Assembly (NCBI RefSeq): GCF_030463535.1
Contig: NC_132901.1
Span: 6,977,364-7,041,363, forward strand
Source: Salminus brasiliensis
Lineage: Eukaryota > Chordata > Actinopteri > Characiformes > Bryconidae
DNA: 64,000 nt
Direction: 5' to 3'
Each line of letters starts with the position of its first letter. The stretch's first letter is position 1. The position numbers were made by a program, and so were the translations under genes. This document shows, piece by piece, positions 49,729 to 64,000 of the stretch. The notes under the pieces are model-generated. The model was not told the DNA's origin and did not search any database. It saw only the letters and a program-made list of their open reading frames with translations.

Positions 49729-51589
49729 GCCGGTGTCTTCAGTTTTCGTATCTAAGTGAAGTTAGCTCGGCTGGGCCTCCAATCCGCAAAGCCTGTACTT
49801 CACACACTCGCAGCTCTACGCTCGGATCCCCTTTTCTCTCACACTCCAGTTCTCTCTAAGTCCTTTCCTTTTTTCAGCCGTACCCCTTCCCCCCCCCCCC
49901 CCCTAAAAAAACCCACAAATGCCGAGGCCCACGCGCACGTCGAACAATTACAGTCTGGAAAAAGCCCACGACCCTCAAACATAGAGCGAGAATAAACGCG
50001 TTTGTGCGCGACTCAATCGGGTGCTGTGATTATAATAAATACACGCGCTGAAGGTGGACCCAGAAGCGTTTCACTCTTTTAGGATTCGGATGCTGTCATG
50101 TGATATAGCTAAGCCTGACTGTATGAGCGACTCTCATTGATTGTAAGCAGTCTACGTTTTTCAGAGCATGTGTGAACGCTTCACAATAAAACTGGAAGGT
50201 AGGTCACCAAAAAGGTGACTTTTGTCAGGGTTTAAATTTGCAAAAAAGAAAGGTATAAATACCAAGACCCTGTAAATAGTAACTATCAATGTTGAGCATT
50301 TTTGTTTATTATGTAGTTATTATGTTAATAGTCCTAGTTTATCTTTTGTTGTTGTTATTGTTGTCATGTTATAAAAAGCTTGTGTTTAAAAATAAAATTG
50401 TGCAATAGTAGTGAAATATTGAAGTTTAACCTCACTCACCTCCTGCTGAACGTGTAGGCAAAGAAACAAAGCAAAATGTTTAATTATATGGGATACAAGG
50501 AGATTGGAAAATGTAAGTAAGTAAAAAGGAAATGACAATGATATGTCTTGTGTGAGCCCAAACCAAATAAGGTAAAATACAAGTAAATGTGAGATATGGG
50601 CATTTGTCATGACTTAAAATTTAGCCCACATGAACTACTGAAGTTGTGTTGCAGAGAATGCAGAGAATTTATTTTTGTGGTAAACAATTATGTGGTAAAT
50701 AAACTTAATGTAAAAATCAAGTCTACCCTTGGGATATTTGGAAATGTTTTATTTACTGTTTATTCCTGTCATATGGCAATATAAATTAGACCTGTGTAGT
50801 CTACAAAATGACACGTGAATTCAGGTCTAAACTTTAAGAATAGTGAGTTATTGCGCTGATTAAGAGTAACTATTAAACCTGGGGAAGCCCTCTTACCAGG
50901 TAAAATGGCAGGGGGGCACATTTGCTTCATGCAGACTTTCTATTTGTGTTCCACAAGGCTCTATGATTGACCCTCTTCTTTTTTTAAGAGTTATTTTAAG
51001 ACTAATTAAGGCTTAAGATTGTACTCATGTCTTACTTGTTTTGTTTGACATTTAGGCAAAGCGTAGGTTATGTTGAGTATTGTGTATCTAGGTATCCACA
51101 CTGCCTTTTAAATTTGCCAACATCTAGCCTGAGGTATTTTTTTTTACTGTATATGACACTGTATGTGTAAATGCACACTTCTCTGCCAAAGACTTAACTT
51201 GCAATTATTGTGAAGAGAATTTCCATTCAGACATGCATGAAATGAGCTATGACCTTTTGAATCTGGAAATGTGGACTTAAGTGCTTAACTCATAGTAGTT
51301 TAATTAAAAAGATGGGATCAGGATTTATTTTTTTGGTTTCTTGGTTTGACAAGCTTGGAATTACAAGAATACTTGTCTGTAAAAAAAAAAAGTTAAACTC
51401 CCTGTCTTTGAGAATGGATTCATGTTCAGGCTGTTCTTTTTTCCTTTGAGCCCTTGACCCCTCAAACTGTCAGTGCATGCTTCTGGTGCACTTCATGTCT
51501 CGTTGGAACAAAAAAAAAAGATTTTATAATAATAATAAAAAAAGTTTTTTTTTATTATTATTATTTAAATCAACAGGGTCACAATTACA

Positions 51590-52020
51590 CCAAGGTCTCT
51601 TAACTGCCTGTTAGTGACCATGATTGACTACATGTGGTAGTTTATTTGTGCCTACATAAAAAGTTATTTTTTTTGACAGCACTAATTAGATTGTCCAAAA
51701 CACAGTACAATGGGAAAGTCCAGGGAGCACAGGCAGACCACCATGGACTGGAACACCAGTGTCAAGTTTCATCTGTCATCTGTCAAAAAAAAGACCCTAC
51801 TCCAAGATCAATACCTTTAGGCTTGACTAAAGTTTGCAGACGACAAAGAAAAAGCCTTCTGGAGGAAGTATGTATAGTCAGATGAAGACCAGATGTTTGG
51901 AGGAGTAAAGGTGAGGAATTAACACTGTACCAACTGTTAAGCATGGTGGAACAGTTCATAGAAATCAATATAAGCCCAATATCGACCACAAGTCCAGTAC
52001 CATTCTTTGCCTAAGGATTA
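51590..52020 (+). mobile_element. Tc1-like transposon remnant
   Basis: It has the leader 'cattgtccaaaacacagtac'-type sequence near 51693, an ATG context 'caatgggaaagtccaggg' at 51709, and broken transposase text further on ('gttaagcatggtggaaca'). Same family as 45060-45430. No right end found. Confidence 0.6.
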
Positions 52021-52127
52021 CTGAATGTTACTGAATGTGCACACCACAAGTTGCTATGTCGAGCAAAGTTTGTCTCCTGGGGTGTGTTTGAGGCTGCCTT
52101 TGTTGTGATGTGTAGTGTGAAAATACT

Positions 52128-52668
52128 AAAATACACTATAATGCCAAAAGTATTTACTCGCCCATCCAATCAATTCCATTACCACAGGTGTGTCAATTGC
52201 TACAGATCTCCAAACTTCATGTGGCCTTCAGATTAGCTCAAGAACAGTGTGAAGAGAGCTTCATGGAATGGGTTTCCATGGCTGAGCAGCTGCATCCTTA
52301 CATCACCAAGAACTATGCAAAGCGGCAGATGCAGTAGTGTAAAACACGCAGCCACTGGACTCTAGACCAGTGGAGATGTGTTCTCTGGAATAATGAATCA
52401 CACTTCTCTGCCGATGGACGAGTCTAGGTTTGGCGGTTGCCAGGAGAATGGTACTTGTCTGACTGTATTGTGTAAAGTTTGGTGGAGGGGGGATTATGGT
52501 GTGGAGTTGTTTTTCAAGAGTTGGGGTTTGGCCCTTAGTTCCAGTGAAAGAAACTTCTAATGCTTCAGCATACCAATAGATTTTGATCAATTTCATGCTC
52601 CCAACTTTGCAGGGACAGTTTGGGGATGCCCCCTACCTGTTCCAACATGAAAGCAATAAAGATGTGGA
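52128..52668 (+). mobile_element. Tc1-like transposon remnant, left part
   Basis: The left terminus 'cactataatgccaaaagtat' follows TA. The body ('ctcaagaacagtgtgaagag', 'ggactctagaccagtggag', 'ttccaacatga') matches the family of 27345-28128. It breaks off around 52668, before the third catalytic region. Multiple frame breaks. Confidence 0.78.
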
Positions 52669-52935
52669 CAGAGCTGGGTAGAGTAGCCAAAAGAACTCAA
52701 GTAAAAGTACTGTTACTTTAAAATAATACTTACTCAAGTAATAGTAGTCATTTAAATTATTTCTTGAGAAAAAGTAAGAAAGTATTCAGTAAAAAAACTA
52801 CTCAAGTAGTGAGTTACTTCCTTCGATCTCATTTAATAATCAAAATAGAACTGCAAAATCACAAATGTACTCGAATAAAGGTATAAAGTACTGTTTTTTA
52901 AAACAACTCGTAAAAGTACAATTTGTTCAAAAGGT
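52669..52935 (+). mobile_element. Short non-autonomous repeat ('agctgggtagagtagcc' family)
   Basis: It starts 'agctgggtagagtagccaaa' and is rich in 'ctcaagtaaaagta' motifs repeated in both directions. I recognise the pattern from a fish MITE-like repeat, probably hAT-derived. Non-coding. Confidence 0.5.
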
Positions 52936-53048
52936 TATCTAAGCAAATGCAACATAGTAAATGTAGAGCATTATTACCCGCCTCTGGACATGGAGGAGCG
53001 AAAACTAAACTAAACTGGACATGGTGTAGAAAAACTACACATGCATGC

Positions 53049-53125
53049 GAAGGGAGTAGGGGGTAGGGATTAGGGAGTAGGGGGTAGGGAGTAGGGGGTA
53101 GGGAGTAGGGGTAGGGAGTAGGGAC
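53049..53125 (+). repeat. G-rich minisatellite, GGGTAGGGAGTA-type units
   Basis: About six imperfect units of 'gggagtagggggta' type, including one telomere-like 'gggattaggg'. Multiple G3-G5 runs with 2-4 nt spacers fit the G-quadruplex pattern. It lies about 200 bp before the putative SMIM14 first exon. Confidence 0.92.
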
Positions 53126-53571
53126 GATCACATCCGAATGGAATGTGTAAATCTCGCGTGATTAGCGACGTGGCCTCTCTTGTGCTCGCATGCCTTTCCT
53201 CGTGCGTATCAAAACATAGGCGGAACAGCAGCCGGAGCTTCGGCCCTGTGCCAAGAAAACACACCGGTCAAGTGCGAATGTGAATTTGATTTCGCACTTG
53301 CCTCCGCCGCTGCCAACGTCCACCACATCCTGGGGGTCAGGATTCAGATGTGAGCGGTTTAAAGGGGTACGTTGAAGAGTGGTCAGTGAGAGGTAAGAAG
53401 TGGCTTGAGTTCCACATCATTTGTTTACATTAGGTGGGTGTTACACTGTGTGTTTGTTTCACTTACTTTCTTCTCCTAGTGCTGTGTAAATGTAGATTGA
53501 TGACGTTAATAGCAGAGTATTCTGCTTTGCAGTCTTGTAAATGGCTACGGTTAGTCTGTAAAGACTTTGTT

Positions 53572-53602
53572 TGCTTGTTTGTTTGTTTGTTTGTTTGTTT
53601 GT
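53572..53602 (+). repeat. (TTTG)n microsatellite
   Basis: Seven to eight TTTG units in SMIM14 intron 1. Confidence 0.95.
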
Positions 53603-55176
53603 TTTCGTCACTGCGTACGTGAACCCTCTTAGTGCCAGTGAAGTCTTAATTATAATTAATGCTAGTCTTCAAGAGTAATCGTTCACAAAATTTCTTTACG
53701 TTTCCAACGTGACTCCTAACTTAATTAGCTAGCTAGTTCAGTTAAAGGACTGTTGTTTACAGCACTGTTTACAGGCAAGCATGTAAATAAACTCTTGCTT
53801 CCTCATGCTTTCCTGTGCAGGCAACATAAAGCCACTGTTTAGCCACAGAATCCAATACGTGTCGTATTGTAAGTATCGTCGATGGTACATTTTATTGGTT
53901 AATAGAAGAAATAATATATACTTGCAGTAGCATAGCTGAGAAATGTAGCTAACATTTATTTCTGTGAGATTACAAATGCAGTAAAATCTTTTAGGCAGTA
54001 CTCAAGTGTAGCCTAAACATTCTGCTCTTCCGGAAAACTGATATACTGATAATAAATATTGATCTGAAATACCTGTCAAATCTAAACACTTGTCTGACAA
54101 TATTATTTCAGCAATTTTCTATTTCTAATTATATATTCCCTATTGTTTTGCATTCCTGTTTAGCAATGTACTCGGTGTTTTAACACCCAGTGCTGTAGGT
54201 ATTAATCTAGGACTAGATTCTGTCAGCATGCTACAAGATAACATTTTATTTGAAGGTACTAGGATTAGTACCCTTGCTTTGTGTTTAAATAGGATTGGCC
54301 GAGTACACAGACTGCTTTATGCAATAGAGCTGCTTCCTAACCACAGTTCTCTTACCTTTTGCTCACCAGCTATTAGGTAACATAGCATTAGAGTCTTCAC
54401 AGAATTAACAAGCACAGGGTGCCATCACTAAACATGGCATGTAATCCTCTTTGCAGAAAACAAGAGCAACAATGCATGTCTTCTGCCAGAAATGCCATGA
54501 TTCCAGAATTTTCACTCAAATACTAATATCATGTACAATTATAATGCTTGCAGAAGTGTATGGATTCATAAAAGTAATTCAATATCATTGATGTTTTGAC
54601 ACAGCAAAATTAAGGAATGGATTCAAATGTTTGTTTCCATTTTTTGCATTCAGTAAAAAGTATTCAGAATTTTAAGCAAGACAAAAGTATTTACATGGAA
54701 ATAAGAAAGAAGTAAATAATTGAAGCATTGCCTCATTTGTGTCATGCTGTGTTTTACCTTCTCATGTCTAAACTACATTTTGCCTACCTTGCCATAGGAA
54801 GACATGACTTTCAAAAAGCCATGTGGCAAAACGCCATTTAAAGCAAAGATTTGCACCAAATGTTTTCAAAAGTATTAATCATCTGTATGAAATATTTAAA
54901 ACACACAATCTCACTGATACCCTGGTCAACGTCAGGGGGTTAAAACAAAAATTTGTTTTACTTCATGTTGATTGTTTGTTGGAGCATCATGTCATGTCTA
55001 AATGAATATTGAAATTATATTGTGCATTTTTAAAATATGTACATACATGTAGTACACTGAATGTCAAAAATACAATGTCAGCACAATGTTTTTTTTATTT
55101 AAATAAAAATTTTTAAAAAATACTGAAAGCTAGATCAGTTAACCTATTCCAGATCGTAGTAATCAAAAGGCACTGA

Positions 55177-60095
<4,919 letters not shown>

Positions 60096-60772
60096 TGACC
60101 AAACAGGGCTTTTGCCTTTTCTTGTGCTCAAATTGTTGACCACTGACTTCTGACCTGAGCTATTGATATGGTCTCAATTTGGTCAGTTAAATTGTACTGT
60201 TTTGTATTGTTTCTGTGTCACTTATGTTTTATTTCTTTTTATTTTATTATTATTATTATTTTTGTTTAACTCTTAGCTTTCTTATCTATTTTCACCAGGG
60301 TTGTTGAGTGGTTAAGAGAGAAGAAAAGAGTGGGGGCTAGTTGAGTAGAAAAGTATCTTTTAAAAATTTGACTGCTTTGTTTTTTAAACCACATTACATC
60401 TAAAACACTAATATTCTCTGATGTAACTTGTAACATTTACACCCTCTTAAAGTGGCTCCATAAATCAAACAAGCTGTAAATGTTAGTTAAAGGACATCAT
60501 GAGCAATCCTAGAAAAAGCAGCAAAGTGTGACTCACAGTGATGTTCCCCTGTTTGTGACGAAAATGTGTCTGGACCTGGGGTGGTTTTCTTTGTCGTAAA
60601 TGTGGTCAGAAATGCTCCTCCTCTGTGTAGGGTGGAGGGTTGTAGTGCATTCTGTAACAGCTGTGTCATGCTAGAAGCTTAGGTCATTTATGAGCTCATA
60701 GTGTACATGCAGTTACATTTTCTTCTGTATGATGTAGATTGTAGTTGAGCAATTCAATAATTATACAGTATG

Positions 60773-60904
60773 GCTCTTAAAAATAACAGTGCTTCAAATG
60801 GCTCTTTCAGAGATGTCATAGAGGAACCACTTTTGATTCTTAATGGAACTATCCTCTATGGCATATCTTCAAGAACCATTTAAAGCACCATTATTTTTTA
60901 GGAG
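60773..60904. mobile_element. Short MITE with about 33-bp inverted ends
   Basis: The left arm ('ctcttaaaaataacagtgct') and the complement of the right arm ('aaagcaccattattttttag') match with few mismatches over about 33 bp. The interior holds 'gaggaaccacttttgattct'-like text common in fish MITEs. Confidence 0.7.
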
Positions 60905-61418
60905 TGATTACTACTTAATCTGAGTTTGAGAACTGTACAGGATTGACAAGACTTTGGTTTTCTCATTTCTGTTATGGTTAGTGGCTTCCAGTGAGTTAGA
61001 GTATCAGATTTCCATATCACAATACTGATGAGGAGCAATTGCCTCTGAGCAAAGTTTGCCTGTGTAACATTTAAAATGTCCATATCATGAAAAACTTTTT
61101 TAATAGCAATTAATATTGTATGTAAACACTGATAAAGTTTCGTACCTTTCACTCCCCAGTCCATACAGAAAGAGTGAAGAGAGGTTGGAAAATGGGCATG
61201 TAAAAATGAATATTGGCTGTTTTTGGTAAACAGACCCACACAAATGTCATTTTATACTTTTTACATCGATTACATGTGAACATATAATTTTTGATGACTA
61301 TGTAGCATAAACTTAATAGGTTGTATTAGGATAAGATTGTCTTATGAATAGTTTGAAACTATAGAGACTAGCATCATAATGTGCTGTTACTATGTTTAAA
61401 AAGATACATGCATATCTA

Positions 61419-61793
61419 ATGCTGCATTCACGTGCTATCGGAAGAATGGTGAACACAAGTTGAAAGTTGCACATGAATACCCCCCTCAACTCGTAATGTC
61501 TTGTGGGAAATTAGGAGATAATTTTGATACCCGAGTAACCGAATTGAGGTGAACATTGACCTTTAAACAAGGCGGAGAAGAACTGAGTTTAATATAATTC
61601 TTTATTTTAACACTGCAGCTTCTTTTAATAATTGATTGTGCACATTATTCTTAATACATTAATCTGTATTTTACGTGCATTTAACTTGTTATACATTTAT
61701 CGTTCTAACCATAGCAAACTGGCTACTCGTTACAGTAGCCGCCATTGAACGTGACATGCTCGTATGATTTTCGGACAAGCACGTGAAGGTAAC
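61419..61793. mobile_element. Possible MITE with 'ttcacgtgct' ends
   Basis: 'cattcacgtgctatcgg' near 61427 and the complement of 'gacaagcacgtgaagg' near 61775 form short inverted ends around about 350 bp of non-coding DNA. Confidence 0.4.
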
Positions 61794-62734
61794 ATAAATC
61801 TCAGTGAGGATGTCTAGGGGAGTAGCTTCCTGCTGCTACCTGAAGTTTGGTGCATAGTCTATTTCAGTAGCTGGGCAATGAATTTTGCTTGTATTCCTTG
61901 ATTATGGAAACCGTCAGTGCTAATTGATTGACTTTGTGGTTTACTGGCTGATATTGGTTTGTTTGAGTTAGGAATAATAATGGTGTGCCTTTCAGGTCAT
62001 ATGCGTTTATTGTAATGCTTCTTCAGCCACAGTCTACTGTGTGCAGACACTGTTTTAAAATTACAGACTGCTCTAAAGATAAAGGGCTTCAACTATGCAC
62101 TTTTGGTTACTGCAAATAAACAGAACAATTCTACTTGTACTGTATCTGGTTCATTTATTTTTACTTTAATCACCTACAAACAAATAGTGCGCTTTATGTC
62201 ACCACCATCTTCTTCCGTCGTTGCTGCAGGTTTCACCAATCACCCGAATCTAACACAGCTCATTCAGTTAAGCAAACACTTCTGAACGCAATGCTTAAAC
62301 GGACCTGTTGGAGCTAACCAGCACAGCAGACCGATTATAGACTTAATAATTGAAAACTAAATATGTACTACTAAAAGTTCATTTTATCTAGCATTAGTTT
62401 TTTGTTTTTTTTTTACTTTAGAAGCTTAAAAAGTGCCATTTGTGGTTCAGTCTTTTCTGTGGTGTGCATTTAGTGTGTAAGGGAACAAAAATCACTTCCT
62501 CTAGTTTAACACGCAGTTAATACACGTGGCAGCTTTAAAAGTTTGAGCTCCTCCAGTTATTTCAGAACAAAAGCCCAAACGTGTAAAAATGTTAGTAAAA
62601 ATGATTGAAACGGCGATTTAATTAAATCTATTAGACACCAACATTCTATCTTGTTATATTGTTATTTACTATGTATTATTTTGTTAAAAGTTATTTTGAT
62701 GGTGCATATTGTGACTTTTATTTTGCTGCGTCCC

Positions 62735-62745
62735 CCGGAAGTGAC
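62735..62745 (+). promoter_or_regulatory. ETS-type site in the UGDH promoter
   Basis: CCGGAAGTGAC is a strong match to the ETS/GABP consensus. It lies about 260 bp before the putative first-exon donor of UGDH. Function is inferred from motif and position only. Confidence 0.4.
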
Positions 62746-62859
62746 AGTAATCGTATCATTTTTTTGGCTGGTGGGTGTGTGTGTGTGCCTATGAATATGT
62801 GTAGGGGAGAGAGAGAGGGAGAGTCGTCGGAATCATAATAGTTTTATTCATTTAGGTGA

Positions 62860-63007
62860 GAGTGAGCTGTGAAAGAGCCTGTATATTTTTCGGAGTGTGG
62901 TCAGTTGAGTGTGTGTGAGCGGCGGACTAAGCTAGCTAGTTAACTTCCAGCAGCTTTTGCTCACTCTGAAGTAGAAACACCATTTCTCAACTTTATTTTT
63001 AAGCAAG
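62860..63007 (+). other. ugdh: Probable UGDH non-coding first exon
   Basis: A donor 'aagcaag|gtaag' ends the exon at 63007, and the next acceptor is the one directly before the UGDH start codon at 63913. A 'gtatattttt' near 62881 is TATA-like. The 5' boundary is uncertain. Confidence 0.45.
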
Positions 63008-63151
63008 GTAAGAAACTAACGCTTCTTCACAGGGGTCTAAATACATGTCAGGTCAAACTAACCTAACATGTATTGGGTGAAGAGTGATTCAAAGTCTGAT
63101 TTTAGCGGGGAAAAAAAAGTATATGTATGTGTATGTATGTGTGTGTATATG

Positions 63152-63156
<5 letters not shown>

Positions 63157-63215
<59 letters not shown>
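63157..63215. repeat. (TA)n microsatellite
   Basis: About 29 TA units in UGDH intron 1. Confidence 0.96.
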
Positions 63216-63217
<2 letters not shown>

Positions 63218-63912
63218 CAGGTTGAGAGTTGAGAGGCTATTTAGAATGTTTTTGATACTGAACTGCAAAGTTTAAAATATATTCTTAATATTCTGAATTC
63301 AGATTCAGATAACTGCTCAGATTTTTGCTCCAATCCTTCTCACGATTTGGGATGAAGCAAAAATGTGGGCCATCAAGGGGGGCCTCTGGACTGGTTTTAG
63401 AACTGCTGGATTACAGACAGTTTGGTCATCAAGGCCCAGAAGATCACCAGGGTCTGAGAGGGATAGAGTAATACAGTGACTCCTCCCAAGTCCCCCACAC
63501 CAGTCTTTTTCTCCAGTTTCCTCTGGCCAATTAGCTGCTCACAGTTGGGGAACATCTGTTTTAGATCACTGTTGAACATTACAAGATTGTTCTTTGTCAT
63601 GTGGTCAAGAATGTGGACCTAGTCATTCTTCTGACGTATTATATGTGAGATTGGCAAAAATGTAAGCACTGTATGGTAGAGCCTTACTCATTAGATATCT
63701 GATATCAACTGATATTAACAATGTGCGGTTTATCAACATCAGAAGAAAAGGCAAAACATGTTTGTACGCCTGGAGAATTCGGTGCTGTTTGAACTTATCA
63801 ATTTAGATACAACAGCATATGAATACAAATACAAATGAGATTATCTTATGTTTTTTATGTTACTGCATTGATTTACAGACCCCTTTCATCCCATGTCTGT
63901 CCTTTCTTCTAG

Positions 63913-64000
63913 ATGTTCCAGATCAAAAAAATTTGCTGCATAGGTGCAGGGTATGTCGGTGGACCAACTTGTAGTGTGATTGCCAGCATGTGTCCTGAAA
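63913..64000 (+). CDS. ugdh: UGDH, UDP-glucose 6-dehydrogenase, first coding exon, cut by window end
   Basis: UGDH oxidises UDP-glucose to UDP-glucuronate with two NAD+ in the cytosol, supplying glycosaminoglycan synthesis and glucuronidation. The first 29 codons are visible. They open MFQIKKICCIGAGYVGGP, with the Rossmann NAD-binding motif GxGYVG at residues 11-16, and run on through CSVIASMCPE. The ATG directly follows the acceptor 'cttctag' at 63906-63912, so the whole 5' UTR lies in an upstream exon. It is identical to mammalian UGDH except for a few positions. Confidence 0.95.
   Translation, partial: MFQIKKICCIGAGYVGGPTCSVIASMCPE

Larger units (their letters stand above)
49729..53392. 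promoter_or_regulatory. Divergent intergenic region between UBE2K and SMIM14
   Basis: 49729-50100 is relatively CG-rich and should hold the UBE2K promoter and 5' UTR. It contains a C18 run near 49886-49903. 50100-51590 shows nothing recognisable apart from an (ATA)n/(TAT)n fold-back near 51526-51566. Transposon remnants fill 51590-52930. A G-rich minisatellite lies at 53049-53125. The segment 53130-53392 is CG-richer and ends in a good donor (gagag|gtaag at 53393), probably the non-coding first exon of SMIM14. Confidence 0.45.
60096..62135 (+). other. smim14: SMIM14 3' UTR and downstream region
   Basis: No further coding sequence follows the stop. It contains a MITE at 60773-60904 and a possible MITE at 61419-61793. 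A poly(A) signal (aataaa) at 62115-62120 could end a long 3' UTR, as in mammals. The true end is not determinable here. Confidence 0.4.

Noticed and set aside
53049-53125. CRISPR-like or interstitial telomere array
   Set aside because: Units are short, imperfect and contiguous without spacers. Only one unit resembles TTAGGG, so minisatellite is the better call.

Overview
This is vertebrate nuclear DNA, almost certainly from a teleost fish. It shows split genes with canonical GT-AG introns, vertebrate-type proteins, and a heavy load of Tc1/mariner transposons, L2-like LINE sequence, tRNA-derived SINEs and TA/GT microsatellites. The repeat families look ostariophysan (characin/catfish-like), but that is an impression and not a measurement.

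Five host genes were resolved by joining exons on conserved protein sequence. They are N4BP2 (minus, 5' part only, 2004-5669), PDS5A (plus, complete, 31 coding exons, 8086-34391), UBE2K (minus, complete, 7 exons, 40895-49728), SMIM14 (plus, complete, 4 coding exons, 55228-60095) and UGDH (plus, first coding exon only, 63913 to the window end). Order and relative orientation match the human 4p14 block UGDH-SMIM14-UBE2K-PDS5A-N4BP2, read in reverse. N4BP2/PDS5A and UBE2K/SMIM14 are head-to-head pairs. PDS5A/UBE2K are tail-to-tail. SMIM14 and UGDH run in tandem. The genes share a conserved neighbourhood, not a pathway: DNA-end/ubiquitin-linked kinase-nuclease (N4BP2), cohesin regulator (PDS5A), E2 ubiquitin enzyme (UBE2K), ER membrane micro-protein (SMIM14) and UDP-glucuronate synthesis (UGDH).

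Layout: 1-1344 is a Tc1 element with an uninterrupted 340-codon transposase, in an intron of N4BP2. 2004-5669 holds the N4BP2 exons. 5670-8085 is the divergent intergenic region with an old LINE tail. 8086-38400 is PDS5A, whose introns carry many dead Tc1 copies, a nested LINE-in-Tc1 (21384-25175), SINEs and long TA arrays. 38400-40894 is the convergent 3' region. 40895-49728 is UBE2K. 49729-53392 is the divergent intergenic region with more Tc1 remnants and a G-rich minisatellite. 53393-62130 is SMIM14, including a full-length dead Tc1 (56836-58430) in intron 3. 62700-64000 is the promoter and start of UGDH.

I found no CRISPR array, operon, prokaryotic feature or clearly novel system. The most interesting material is transposon biology (intact transposase, nested LINE replacement, a likely LINE-SINE partnership) and unusual splice architecture (microsatellites acting as polypyrimidine tracts, and a PDS5A stop codon that is the same whether or not the last intron is spliced).
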